Of a DNA stretch of 64,000 nucleotides, positions 52,414 to 60,316 are shown piece by piece. The stretch is from Eutrophosalina sp902522775 (GTDB lineage: Bacteria; Bacteroidota; Bacteroidia; Flavobacteriales; Flavobacteriaceae), in NCBI GenBank assembly GCA_902522775.1, contig CABYWQ010000003.1, positions 117,800 through 181,799 on the forward strand. Direction: 5' to 3'. Below the pieces are notes generated by a model, which worked only from the letters and a program-made list of their open reading frames with translations, was not told the origin of the DNA and ran no database searches. Positions within the stretch are counted from its first letter, which is position 1, and each line of letters begins with the position of its first letter. The position numbers were made by a program, and so were the translations under genes.

Positions 52414-53695
52414 TTCATTGATTTGGTTTAGAAATGATTTAAGGACTCAAGATCATTCTGGGCTTTTTGACGCATTAAAAAACTCAAAAAAAATAATAGG
52501 AGTTTTTTGTTTTAATCCAGAAAATTTTAAGATCAATGATCTTGGCTTTCCAAAAACTGATTCGTTTAGAGCAAATTTTTTAATAGAGTCTTTAAAATCT
52601 CTAAAAGAAGAACTTAAAAAGATAAACATAAGTCTTGTAATTGGAATTGATAACCCAGAAAAACTAATTTCTAAAATTATTGATAGATATAATATAAATA
52701 TAGTATACCTTCAGGATGAGTGGACTCAGGATGAAAAAAATGAAGATAATTTTTTAAAAAATAAAAATATTGATCTGTACAAGTACAATGATCAATTTCT
52801 TTTTCACCCTGAAGATGTGGATTTAAAAAATATTTCGAATGTTTTCACAAACTTTAGAAAGTATTGCGAAAAAAAGTTACAAGTAAGAGAATGTTTTGTT
52901 TTGAAGACTAAAATGGATAAAACCAATATGATTGATATCGATTATAATATTCCTTCGTTAAAAGATCTTGGTTTAAATGAAATTAATAATGATGATCGAA
53001 CAGCTTTCCCATTTAAAGGTGGATACAATACAGGCATTGAAAGAATTAACTATTATTTGTGGGAGTCTAAAAAGCTTAGTTTTTATAAAAAAACAAGAAA
53101 TGGTTTAATCGGAAAAGATTACAGCTCTAAACTTTCTTCTTGGTTAGCTAATGGATCATTGTCACCAAGAATTATTTACCACTCAATAAAAGATTACGAA
53201 TTTAAAATTGAAAAAAACCAATCTACATATTGGATGATTTTTGAATTAATTTGGAGAGATTTTTTTAAATATATTTCTAGGTTAAATGGTAATAAAATAT
53301 TTAAAATTGGAGGAATTCTTGAAAAAAACTATCATTGGATTCAAGACAAAGGAATATTTGAAAATTGGATTAATGGTAAAACACCTGAACCATTTGTTAA
53401 TGCTAATATGCTTGAATTAAAAAACACTGGTTGGATGAGTAACAGAGGAAGACAGAATGTGGCTAGTTACCTTGCTAAAGAAAAGAAAATTGATTGGAGA
53501 TGGGGAGCTAAATATTTTGAGTCTAAACTTATTGATTATGATGTTCATAGTAATTATGGGAATTGGATGTATGTTTCTGGTGTTGGTAATGATCCAAGAG
53601 ACAGAAAGTTTAATATTAAGTTTCAAGCGGAACGATACGATCCAAATAATAAATTTCAAAATCTTTGGCTTCAAGAAAAGTTATCTTTATTTTAG
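52376..53695 (+). CDS. Cryptochrome DASH-type photolyase
   Basis: 439 aa FAD-dependent photolyase/cryptochrome. The N-terminus has LIWFRNDLRTQDHSG (photolyase antenna-binding start). The FAD-binding region is TPEPFVNANMLELKNTGWMS then NRGRQNVASYLAKEKKIDWR, and DYDVHSNYGNWMYVSGVGND is the Cry-DASH-type C-terminal block. Cry-DASH proteins repair thymine dimers mainly in single-stranded DNA. The ATG at 52376 overlaps DUF2256 by 38 nt; the TTG at 52418 would begin directly at IWFRNDLR and fits the family better. It is followed after 6 nt by a GT90 gene. Confidence 0.92.
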   Translation: MLNTVAKDVEKNNSLIWFRNDLRTQDHSGLFDALKNSKKIIGVFCFNPENFKINDLGFPKTDSFRANFLIESLKSLKEELKKINISLVIGIDNPEKLISKIIDRYNINIVYLQDEWTQDEKNEDNFLKNKNIDLYKYNDQFLFHPEDVDLKNISNVFTNFRKYCEKKLQVRECFVLKTKMDKTNMIDIDYNIPSLKDLGLNEINNDDRTAFPFKGGYNTGIERINYYLWESKKLSFYKKTRNGLIGKDYSSKLSSWLANGSLSPRIIYHSIKDYEFKIEKNQSTYWMIFELIWRDFFKYISRLNGNKIFKIGGILEKNYHWIQDKGIFENWINGKTPEPFVNANMLELKNTGWMSNRGRQNVASYLAKEKKIDWRWGAKYFESKLIDYDVHSNYGNWMYVSGVGNDPRDRKFNIKFQAERYDPNNKFQNLWLQEKLSLF

Positions 53696-53701
53696 AAATG
53701 A

Positions 53702-54676
53702 ATGAGATTTCTTTTTTCATACCAAAAAAATAATAAGTTTTTATTTTATTTAAAAGGATACTTATCCTTATTGATTCCTAAATATTTTAATAAAGTTTCG
53801 CTTCAGAAAATACTTGATAGTATTCCTTACAATAAACTTAAAGAAATCAAATTAAGAGTTAATTATTATAATAAAATTGAAAATAAAATTGTGCCTTCAA
53901 ATGACTGGAAATTTCTTTCAGATTTAAAGCTTAGTAAAAAAGGTAAAACATATTTTTTTGATGCTTATCACTCAGCAAGATTTTTTAAAAACCATAGAGC
54001 AAATTTTTTATTTGGTGACATTAATTATATTCCAAATAGACCCTCATTCGTTAAGTCCAGGCCAATTTCAGAAAATAATCAAAACTCTATTTTGCTTAAA
54101 TTAAATAAAGTAAGACACTTCGTGTTTGTTAATGATAAAATACCAATTGCTAAAAAGAAAAATATTCTTTTTGGAAGAGCTGTAGTTAATCAGAATCAAA
54201 GAATTGATTTTTACAAAAAATATTTTGATAATAAACTTTGTGATTTGGGCCAAATTAATAAAGGCACAAAATATGACCATTGGTATAAAAAAAAAGTAAC
54301 TATTGATTATCATTTAAAACATAAATTTATTCTCTGTATTGAAGGATATGATGTAGCTTCCAACCTTAAGTGGGTAATGTCTTCTAACTCTGTAGCAGTA
54401 ATGCCAAAACCAAAATATGAGTCTTGGTTTATGGAAGGAAAATTAATTCCAGATTATCATTATGTTTTAATAAAAGATGATTATTCTGATTTAGAAGAAA
54501 AATTAAATTATTATATAAATAACTTAAATAAGTTAAAGTTTATTTCAAAAAATGCTAACCAGTATGTATCTAAATTTAGAGATACAAAAACTGAAAAGAT
54601 TATTTCTTTACTTGTACTGGAGAAGTTTTTCAGTATTACAAGTCAAAAAAAATCATCAATTGACTTTTTTAGCTAG
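53702..54676 (+). CDS. GT90-family glycosyltransferase
   Basis: 324 aa glycosyltransferase resembling family GT90 (POGLUT/CAP10-like), which uses UDP-sugars and appears in bacteria as an LPS or capsule enzyme. The core segments are FILCIEGYDVASNLKWVMSS (about 213-232), VMPKPKYESWFMEGKLIPDY and HYVLIKDDYSDLEEKL. The N-terminal 60 residues are rich in Lys and Tyr. No membrane segment. It is 6 nt after the photolyase gene. Acceptor unknown; a surface polysaccharide is likely. It converges with the nuclease-like gene, overlapping by 21 nt. Confidence 0.8.
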   Translation: MRFLFSYQKNNKFLFYLKGYLSLLIPKYFNKVSLQKILDSIPYNKLKEIKLRVNYYNKIENKIVPSNDWKFLSDLKLSKKGKTYFFDAYHSARFFKNHRANFLFGDINYIPNRPSFVKSRPISENNQNSILLKLNKVRHFVFVNDKIPIAKKKNILFGRAVVNQNQRIDFYKKYFDNKLCDLGQINKGTKYDHWYKKKVTIDYHLKHKFILCIEGYDVASNLKWVMSSNSVAVMPKPKYESWFMEGKLIPDYHYVLIKDDYSDLEEKLNYYINNLNKLKFISKNANQYVSKFRDTKTEKIISLLVLEKFFSITSQKKSSIDFFS

Positions 54677-55678
54677 GATTAAGAAAATTGGAAAGTGATC
54701 GCTATATCCTCCAAGCCAAACTTTATAGAAACTCTTGAAAGGATATCCTTTGTAATTTCCATCCGGAGTAATAAGATATTTTTCATTGTAAATACCAGCT
54801 TTTATATATTTTAATGATGTATCATTCACTAAAGATTCGGTTATTATTAGTTGATCTAACATATTCCAATTCCCTCTGTATTTTAGAGTGCCATAGCCTT
54901 TTCGATGTAAAATTTCGAAAGGATTAAAAAGTTGGTTTTTTGATAATTTATTTTTTTTACCACTTGTGTTCAATGTATTTTTAATACTAAAATCTTTTGG
55001 GTCATCATTAAAATCACCCATTGTAATAATTTTAGCTTGTTTATCTAAAATTTGTATAGAATCAATAATTCTTTTGTTAAGCTGTCCTGCTTTAATTCTT
55101 GAAGGTTCACTTTTTATTTGTCCACCAGATCTACTAGGCCAATGATTCACAATAAAATAGATTTTTTCTTGGTCTAAAAATCCTTCAACTAATAACTGAT
55201 CCCTTGTAAAATCTCTTTGTCCATCATTTCTTTTTAATTTTAAAGGATAACTTTTTGCTTTTTTTGGTTTAAATCTTAGTCTATCAAAGAGAAGCGCTAC
55301 ATCTATTCCTCTTTCATCAGGTGAATCAAAATGAATTATCCCATAGTTATATTTTTTCATTGGCTCACTTTGTACTAAATCGATTAAAACTTTTCTGTTT
55401 TCCACTTCACATAAACCGATGATTGTTGGGTGATTTTGAGTGTAATCTTGACCAATTTCAGGTATAACTTTTGAAATATTATTTAGCTTTTGTTGGTAAA
55501 TTTCTTCGTTCCATACTCCATCATTAAGCCAATTTTGGTCCCATGAATTTTTTGGATCATCAACAGCGTCAAACAGGTTTTCAACATTGTAAAATGCAAC
55601 TGTGCTTAGTACAAATTTTTCTTCCTGAGAAAAAACAGAAAACGATAATAATAGTGTTATGTATATAAAAACTTTCAA
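54656..55678 (-). CDS. Secreted endonuclease/exonuclease/phosphatase-family protein
   Basis: 340 aa protein of the EEP (DNase I/inositol phosphatase) fold. A signal peptide is visible (IYITLLLSFSVFSQ, 1-18). Active-site segments are AFYNVENLFDAVDD, GLCEVENRKVL (metal Glu), VNHWPSRSGG, TMGDFNDDP and GGYSDHFPIFL (catalytic His). It is probably a secreted or periplasmic nuclease that degrades DNA or RNA as a nutrient source, typical of marine Bacteroidota. A -7 element lies just upstream (55686-55693). The 3' end overlaps the GT90 gene by 21 nt. Confidence 0.9.
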   Translation of the reverse strand: MKVFIYITLLLSFSVFSQEEKFVLSTVAFYNVENLFDAVDDPKNSWDQNWLNDGVWNEEIYQQKLNNISKVIPEIGQDYTQNHPTIIGLCEVENRKVLIDLVQSEPMKKYNYGIIHFDSPDERGIDVALLFDRLRFKPKKAKSYPLKLKRNDGQRDFTRDQLLVEGFLDQEKIYFIVNHWPSRSGGQIKSEPSRIKAGQLNKRIIDSIQILDKQAKIITMGDFNDDPKDFSIKNTLNTSGKKNKLSKNQLFNPFEILHRKGYGTLKYRGNWNMLDQLIITESLVNDTSLKYIKAGIYNEKYLITPDGNYKGYPFKSFYKVWLGGYSDHFPIFLILAKKVN

Positions 55679-55685
55679 ATCAGCA

Positions 55686-55693
55686 CAAATATA
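55686..55693 (-). promoter_or_regulatory. Putative -7 element of the secreted nuclease gene
   Basis: Read on the minus strand, TATATTTG matches TAnnTTTG and ends 7 nt before the ATG at 55678. No TTTG is visible at the expected -33 spacing. The region 55694-55879 (186 nt) otherwise holds no feature I can identify. Confidence 0.4.
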
Positions 55694-55879
55694 ACTTAAT
55701 GTTAATTTAAAATTTAAGGATCAATTTAAATCTTTAAAATTTTGATACCATTGTTTATAATCTCAAAATTAATTAAAATTCCATCTTATAAAAGATATTA
55801 ACAGCTGTAGATAAATTAATAATTTAATTAACAATAAATTAATTTGATTTTTTAATAGATTTATTAACTAGTAGTCAAT

Positions 55880-56092
55880 ATGAAAAGAATTGATAAAGAA
55901 CATTACAAAGTTTGTTTGATAAACAATCAAGATCTTTATTCAAAAATAGATTCTTTAATTTTTGACACTTTTAATAAGTACTGTAATAAGAAAAAAATTA
56001 ATTATAGTGATAACGAATTGAAAGATGAGGATTATAGAGATATTTATGAACTATCTATTGATTGCTTATTTAGAGAACTTAACAAATGGTAA
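55880..56092 (+). CDS. Small 70-residue protein, unknown
   Basis: 70 aa polar, helix-rich protein (for example DSLIFDTFNKYCNK and DEDYRDIYELSIDC). No signal peptide or membrane helix. I do not recognise a family. It is upstream of a YkuK-like gene by 12 nt on the same strand, so they are probably cotranscribed. Evidence that it is real is its composition and position rather than homology. Confidence 0.55.
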   Translation: MKRIDKEHYKVCLINNQDLYSKIDSLIFDTFNKYCNKKKINYSDNELKDEDYRDIYELSIDCLFRELNKW

Positions 56093-56104
56093 TGTCCGAA
56101 ATTT

Positions 56105-56551
56105 ATGACAAAATTTTTAAAGATTAATGGTCAAACTATTGATCCTTTAGATTATACATTAAGTATTATCAAAAAACATCCCAATGTTAAAATACATGTT
56201 GGAACTGATTCTCATTCTTTGAACGAAAATACAAGATACATAACTGCAATTGCCTACAGGTATAATTCATCCGGAGTTCACTACATATATTCTAAAAATA
56301 ATTTTCCAAAAATTATTGATAAATGGGAAAGGCTTTGGAAGGAGACTGAATTAAGCATTGAAATTGCACAGATACTAAATAATAAAGAAATTAATATTGA
56401 AATTGATATGGATTATAACTCTGATGAAAGATATTATTCAAACAGATTAGTAGCAGTTGCTAAAGGTTGGGCGAATTCTTTAGGTTTTAAAGTTAACATT
56501 AAGCCATTTAATCAAATTGCAACATCTGCAGCTGATTATCACTCAAAATAA
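56105..56551 (+). CDS. YkuK-like RNase H-fold protein (DUF458)
   Basis: 148 aa protein of the YkuK/DUF458 family, with an RNase H-like fold and no established enzymatic activity. The diagnostic start of the fold is KIHVGTDSHSLNENTRYITA (about residues 29-48), with an Asp in the first strand and Ser/His after it. IEIDMDYNSDERYY near 98 and SAADYHSK at the end supply further acidic/His residues typical of the fold. It ends 11 nt before a bidirectional terminator. Confidence 0.85.
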   Translation: MTKFLKINGQTIDPLDYTLSIIKKHPNVKIHVGTDSHSLNENTRYITAIAYRYNSSGVHYIYSKNNFPKIIDKWERLWKETELSIEIAQILNNKEINIEIDMDYNSDERYYSNRLVAVAKGWANSLGFKVNIKPFNQIATSAADYHSK

Positions 56552-56561
56552 TTAAAAAAAA

Positions 56562-56588
56562 ATCCCATCAAATGATGGGATTTATTTT
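56562..56588. terminator. Bidirectional terminator between the YkuK-like and 64-aa genes
   Basis: ATCCCATC / GATGGGAT form a perfect 8 bp stem with an AAAT loop (56562-56581), flanked by A-runs and T-runs. It would end both the plus-strand YkuK transcript and the minus-strand small gene. Confidence 0.8.
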
Positions 56589-56605
56589 TTCATTTCGATG
56601 AAGGT

Positions 56606-56800
56606 TTAAGCACCTTTTACGAATGGTAAACCAGTTTTAGGACTTTCTACTACTTTCATTCCAGACGGAAGATCACAAGCGTTTGGTCTTGAATCTTTAG
56701 CGAAATAATAAATAGTTTGGTTTCTACCACCTTTTAATGTAACATCCTTAGAATGCAGGTGGTAAGTTTTACCTTTAGTGTTAGTGTGAGTGTATCCCAT
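56606..56800 (-). CDS. Conserved-looking 64-residue protein
   Basis: 64 aa protein that starts GYTHTNTKGKTYHLHSKDV and then TLKGGRNQTIYYFAKD, ending LPFVKGA. The K-G-x-x-Y-x-L-H and G-x-x-x-x-IYYFA pattern is one I associate with a widespread small, ribosome- or RNA-related family, but I cannot name it with certainty. It has its own terminator (56562-56588) and sits alone, consistent with a highly expressed small protein. No membrane segment or signal peptide. Confidence 0.7.
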   Translation of the reverse strand: MGYTHTNTKGKTYHLHSKDVTLKGGRNQTIYYFAKDSRPNACDLPSGMKVVESPKTGLPFVKGA

Positions 56801-56951
56801 TTTTTTTAAATTTTAAGTTAGTATACTTTTTTAATATTCACTAATATATGAAAAAAAATATAAATCCTTATCTGTTGGATTTTTTTATACCTCATATAAT
56901 ATAAAAATTGGTAAATTTTAAAGTGAATGTGGACAATATTTAATTTTAAAA

Positions 56952-57656
56952 TTAGAGTATGGTTTTTAAATTAGCTTTAATTATTCTTGACCACAATGAA
57001 TAACCGGCCTCATTTAGATGAAGCATATCTTTTACAAAATAATTTTCAATTGGTAATCCATTGGTTCCAATAAACTCACCTCGTGTCTGGATGAAATGAA
57101 GGTTTGATTTACTCCTACAAAAATTCTTAATTAAATCATTTGCTTTAGAAATTTTGTCCCATGCACTCCATCTGCTTGGTGTGGGTGTTGTTTCTATAGC
57201 AATTATTGGAATTTCTTTGTGAATAGATCTGATTTCTGATACGGTAAACTTAAAAAGTCTTTTAACTTCAAAGGGATTTCTATCACTCAAGTTTTTTGAA
57301 TAAAGATCATTCTTATTGTTACCCTTAATATCATTTGCTACAAAAATTAATATAGCTTTTGGTTTGTGGTTTTTTACTAATCTTTTGGAAAAATGAATTA
57401 TATCAGAATAATGAGCACCACCATATCCTCTTTTAATGGTTTCGTACGGGGCCATATCCTTTTTAATTGATATCCACCTTCTTATACTTGAACTTCCAAT
57501 AAATAATAAAGCATTTTCAGAATACTTTTCATTATTATCTAAGTTTTCAAGCTTAGCAATATCAACTTCCCATTTTTGTGAGGTACTGTTATATTTTTTT
57601 AATGGTGAACAAGAGAATATGAATATAAAAACTAAATAGAATAATTTTTTCATCAA
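56952..57656 (-). CDS. SGNH-hydrolase lipoprotein
   Basis: 234 aa lipoprotein (lipobox Cys16, IFSC). It is an SGNH (GDSL-like) hydrolase with FIGSSSIRRW carrying the nucleophile Ser (55 or 56), GYGGAHYSD for block II, the block III Asn at VANDIKGN (108) and DMLHLNEAGY (Asp210, His213) as block V. It resembles the SGNH half of the fusion at 49988-51373 in block I and block V, so they are paralogous families. Such enzymes remove acyl or acetyl esters, here perhaps from a glycan. It overlaps the YdjC-like deacetylase by 4 nt. Confidence 0.87.
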   Translation of the reverse strand: MMKKLFYLVFIFIFSCSPLKKYNSTSQKWEVDIAKLENLDNNEKYSENALLFIGSSSIRRWISIKKDMAPYETIKRGYGGAHYSDIIHFSKRLVKNHKPKAILIFVANDIKGNNKNDLYSKNLSDRNPFEVKRLFKFTVSEIRSIHKEIPIIAIETTPTPSRWSAWDKISKANDLIKNFCRSKSNLHFIQTRGEFIGTNGLPIENYFVKDMLHLNEAGYSLWSRIIKANLKTIL

Positions 57657-58669
57657 TTAATATATTGTGTCAAATCTCGGTAATTTATAATCTTAATATT
57701 ATTTTTTTTAATAGTACTAAGGAATTTTTCACTATTAAAAACCTTATAATCTGTTTCTCTCCATTTAGAACCATAATCGATCTTATCAACTGTAATATTT
57801 TTCATGTTTTCATTGTCCAATCCAAAATGAACGATTATTTGACTTAAACCAGGCCTGAGATTATCTAAAATATTCAAATAATATTCTTCCATTTCATAAC
57901 TTTTTATTCCAGCTTCAGCCATAAAAAATTGATCAAAAATTATTGCATGTTTTGGTTTGGGGAAATTGTCATCAAAATGAACGCTCGCTTGAATTGGGAC
58001 AAAAGCAAGAAGGTTATTATTTTCAGCAACTTTTAAATAGGTTTTGAAGACTTCTGGATCAAAAAATAATGCTCCTTCGTGACTATCAATATGTGTAATA
58101 TTCATCCCCATAGAAATGGCTAAATCAATTTGAGCTTGAAGCTCATTATGAAGCTGATCTAAATCAGAATATTTAGTAAACTTTCTCTTATTCCAATAAA
58201 AATTGTTTTGATTGTTTAATAAAGAAGGTATGTCATTTTTAGGTAGTACACCTCCCCATTTATGAATTTTCCACTCACTGGTAACTGTTAAGTGAACACC
58301 CATATCAATATTTGGATTTTTCATTGAAAAATCTGCAATTTCTTGAACCTTTTCAGCGTTCATGATAACGCTGGCAGATGAAACAGTATTTTTTAAAAGA
58401 GATTTAAGTGATGTTTCATTAACTGATTCAGACAACCCTAAGTCATCAGCATGAATCAATAGTAATTTATCATTTAGGTTGTAACCTAAGTTACTAGAAA
58501 GCAATTCAAAGTTTTCTTTATGTGTAGAGTTTTTTATAAACTTATATGCAAGATTTAAGTTATAAATCGGCAACTGATTGTAATGAAAATAACAAATTAA
58601 AGTTGTAAACAGTGTTACAACGCTTATCATCAAAAAAGAAATAAATTTTTTTTTCACAATTAAATTCAA
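57653..58669 (-). CDS. YdjC/ChbG-like deacetylase
   Basis: 338 aa protein with an N-terminal hydrophobic segment (FISFLMISVVTLFTTLICYFHY, 9-30) that is likely a signal anchor. The YdjC/ChbG fold, a polysaccharide-deacetylase-like enzyme for chito-oligosaccharides and similar sugars, is shown by LLIHADDLGLSES (His/Asp metal ligands), GVHLTVTSEW and HIDSHEGALFFD. It overlaps the SGNH gene by 4 nt, so two different deacylating enzymes are made from one transcript, possibly acting on the same glycan. Substrate unknown. Confidence 0.87.
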   Translation of the reverse strand: MNLIVKKKFISFLMISVVTLFTTLICYFHYNQLPIYNLNLAYKFIKNSTHKENFELLSSNLGYNLNDKLLLIHADDLGLSESVNETSLKSLLKNTVSSASVIMNAEKVQEIADFSMKNPNIDMGVHLTVTSEWKIHKWGGVLPKNDIPSLLNNQNNFYWNKRKFTKYSDLDQLHNELQAQIDLAISMGMNITHIDSHEGALFFDPEVFKTYLKVAENNNLLAFVPIQASVHFDDNFPKPKHAIIFDQFFMAEAGIKSYEMEEYYLNILDNLRPGLSQIIVHFGLDNENMKNITVDKIDYGSKWRETDYKVFNSEKFLSTIKKNNIKIINYRDLTQYIN

Positions 58670-58723
58670 TGTAAAAAAAAAAAACTACTTTATCTTACAA
58701 TACAATTTCATTAAATTAACAAA

Positions 58724-60133
58724 ATGAAAAAGTTTTTTTTAATTCTTACTTTTTTTTATCTCATTATATCTTGCAATAAAGACTTAAAACCAAACATAGT
58801 ATGGATTACTATTGAGGATCAATCTCAATATTTATTACCATTCAATGGAAATGATGATATTAAGTTGCCTAATCTACAGAAAATTGCTGATGAGAGTTTA
58901 ATTTTTAATAATATGTATGCGACTCATCCAGTTTGTGCTCCAGCAAGAAGCTCAATAATAACTGGAATGTATCCTAATTCCATAGGAACTCATAATATGA
59001 GAACTATGTCTTATGATTCGTATATTAGAACTGGCGAACTGGGGGAAAGGAACGAAAATGAAAAGGTTTTAGGCGTTCCAAAATATTCTTCAAAATTAGC
59101 TGAATCTATCAAAACTTTTCCACAAATTTTAAGAGAAAATGGGTATCATACACATAATCAGTCTAAAGGTGATTACAATTTCATAATAAATGATTCTACA
59201 TGGACAAGTTATCGTTCAGAAATTGACTTAAAAGAAATAAATAAACCTTTGTTTGCTGTTTACAATTTCGATATAACACACGAAAGCAGAATGTGGTCAA
59301 GAGATAGAGAAAAGTTAATAGTTAATCCAAATGAAATAAAATTTATTCCGCCAGTTTTTCCAGATGATTCAATTGTCAGACATTCACTAGCTGTTAATTA
59401 TTCAAATCTTTTTGAAATGGACAGACAGGTAGGAGAATTGATTAAAAATTTAAAAAGTTCGGGTATATATGAGGATTCCTACATATTTTTTTATAGTGAT
59501 CATGGTGGTCCATTTCCAAGACACAAAAGAGCTATTTATGAAACTGGAACAAAAGTTCCATTCTTTGTTAAGCTTCCGAAGGGAAAAAAAGAAAAAATTG
59601 ATAAAAATCAACTTTTAAGTTTCATTGATTTTGCCCCTACTGTTTTGTCCATAGCTGGAATTGATATTCCGAGTGAATATCAAGGTATTCCTTTCCTGGG
59701 TAAATATAGTTCTAAAAAAAATAGAGAACATCTTTTTACATCAAGTGACAGATTTGATGAAAACCCAGATAGGATAAGAGCAGTTAGAGATATAAAGTTT
59801 AAATACATTAGAAATTATTTTCCTGAAAATTCACATGCTCTGGATGTGGATTACAGAACTCAAATGGCTTTAATGAGACACTTAACGAGTCTTCATTTGC
59901 AAAATAAATTGTCTGAAAATCATAATTTTTGGTTCAGAGTTCCAAAGTTTGCTGAAGAATTGTATGATTTAGAAAATGATCCATTTGAACTAAATAATCT
60001 TTCAGATAATTCTTTATATCACGATAAATTAAAAGAACTCTCAGCTGTAATAGATAGTTGGATTGATGAAATTGATGATCTTGGTCGAATACCAGAAAAG
60101 GAACTTTACAAAATGATATCTAGTGAAAACTAA
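58724..60133 (+). CDS. Sulfatase lipoprotein (S1 family)
   Basis: 469 aa sulfatase, lipobox Cys17 (IISCNK). The formylglycine motif is CAPAR with Cys71, followed by SSIITGMY. The first metal site reads TIEDQSQYLLPF, with Glu-Asp instead of the common Asp-Asp, and YSDHGGPFPRHK holds the later His and Asp. FPRHKRAIYETGTKVPFFVK is the conserved substrate loop. It resembles the N-sulfoglucosamine sulfohydrolase branch of S1, as an inference from the ED-Q variant. It is divergent from the YdjC gene by 54 nt. A small membrane protein follows in the same strand with an 11 nt overlap. Confidence 0.93.
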   Translation: MKKFFLILTFFYLIISCNKDLKPNIVWITIEDQSQYLLPFNGNDDIKLPNLQKIADESLIFNNMYATHPVCAPARSSIITGMYPNSIGTHNMRTMSYDSYIRTGELGERNENEKVLGVPKYSSKLAESIKTFPQILRENGYHTHNQSKGDYNFIINDSTWTSYRSEIDLKEINKPLFAVYNFDITHESRMWSRDREKLIVNPNEIKFIPPVFPDDSIVRHSLAVNYSNLFEMDRQVGELIKNLKSSGIYEDSYIFFYSDHGGPFPRHKRAIYETGTKVPFFVKLPKGKKEKIDKNQLLSFIDFAPTVLSIAGIDIPSEYQGIPFLGKYSSKKNREHLFTSSDRFDENPDRIRAVRDIKFKYIRNYFPENSHALDVDYRTQMALMRHLTSLHLQNKLSENHNFWFRVPKFAEELYDLENDPFELNNLSDNSLYHDKLKELSAVIDSWIDEIDDLGRIPEKELYKMISSEN

Positions 60134-60251
60134 TAATTTGTTTTGGTGGATCATATTAATGATATTGATCCCAGTTGTTGCTTATATATTTAATTTCTTT
60201 GCTTTATTTTTATTCATCCCGTTGGGTTTTCTCTTTAAAAAGAAAAATTAA
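60123..60251 (+). CDS. Tiny 42-residue membrane protein, unknown
   Basis: Read from a GTG at 60123, which overlaps the sulfatase stop by 11 nt, to the TAA at 60249-60251. Nearly all of it is hydrophobic (LFWWIILMILIPVVAYIF, then FFALFLFIPLGFLF), ending in a KKKN tail. It looks like a small two-segment membrane peptide. I do not recognise it, and short hydrophobic frames arise easily in AT-rich DNA, so confidence is low. Confidence 0.35.
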   Translation: MKTNNLFWWIILMILIPVVAYIFNFFALFLFIPLGFLFKKKN

Positions 60252-60316
60252 TTTATCTTTAGATCATAATTTAAATCTTAATTTTTTTAAGGTCTAATTA
60301 TTTTTATAATTATATA

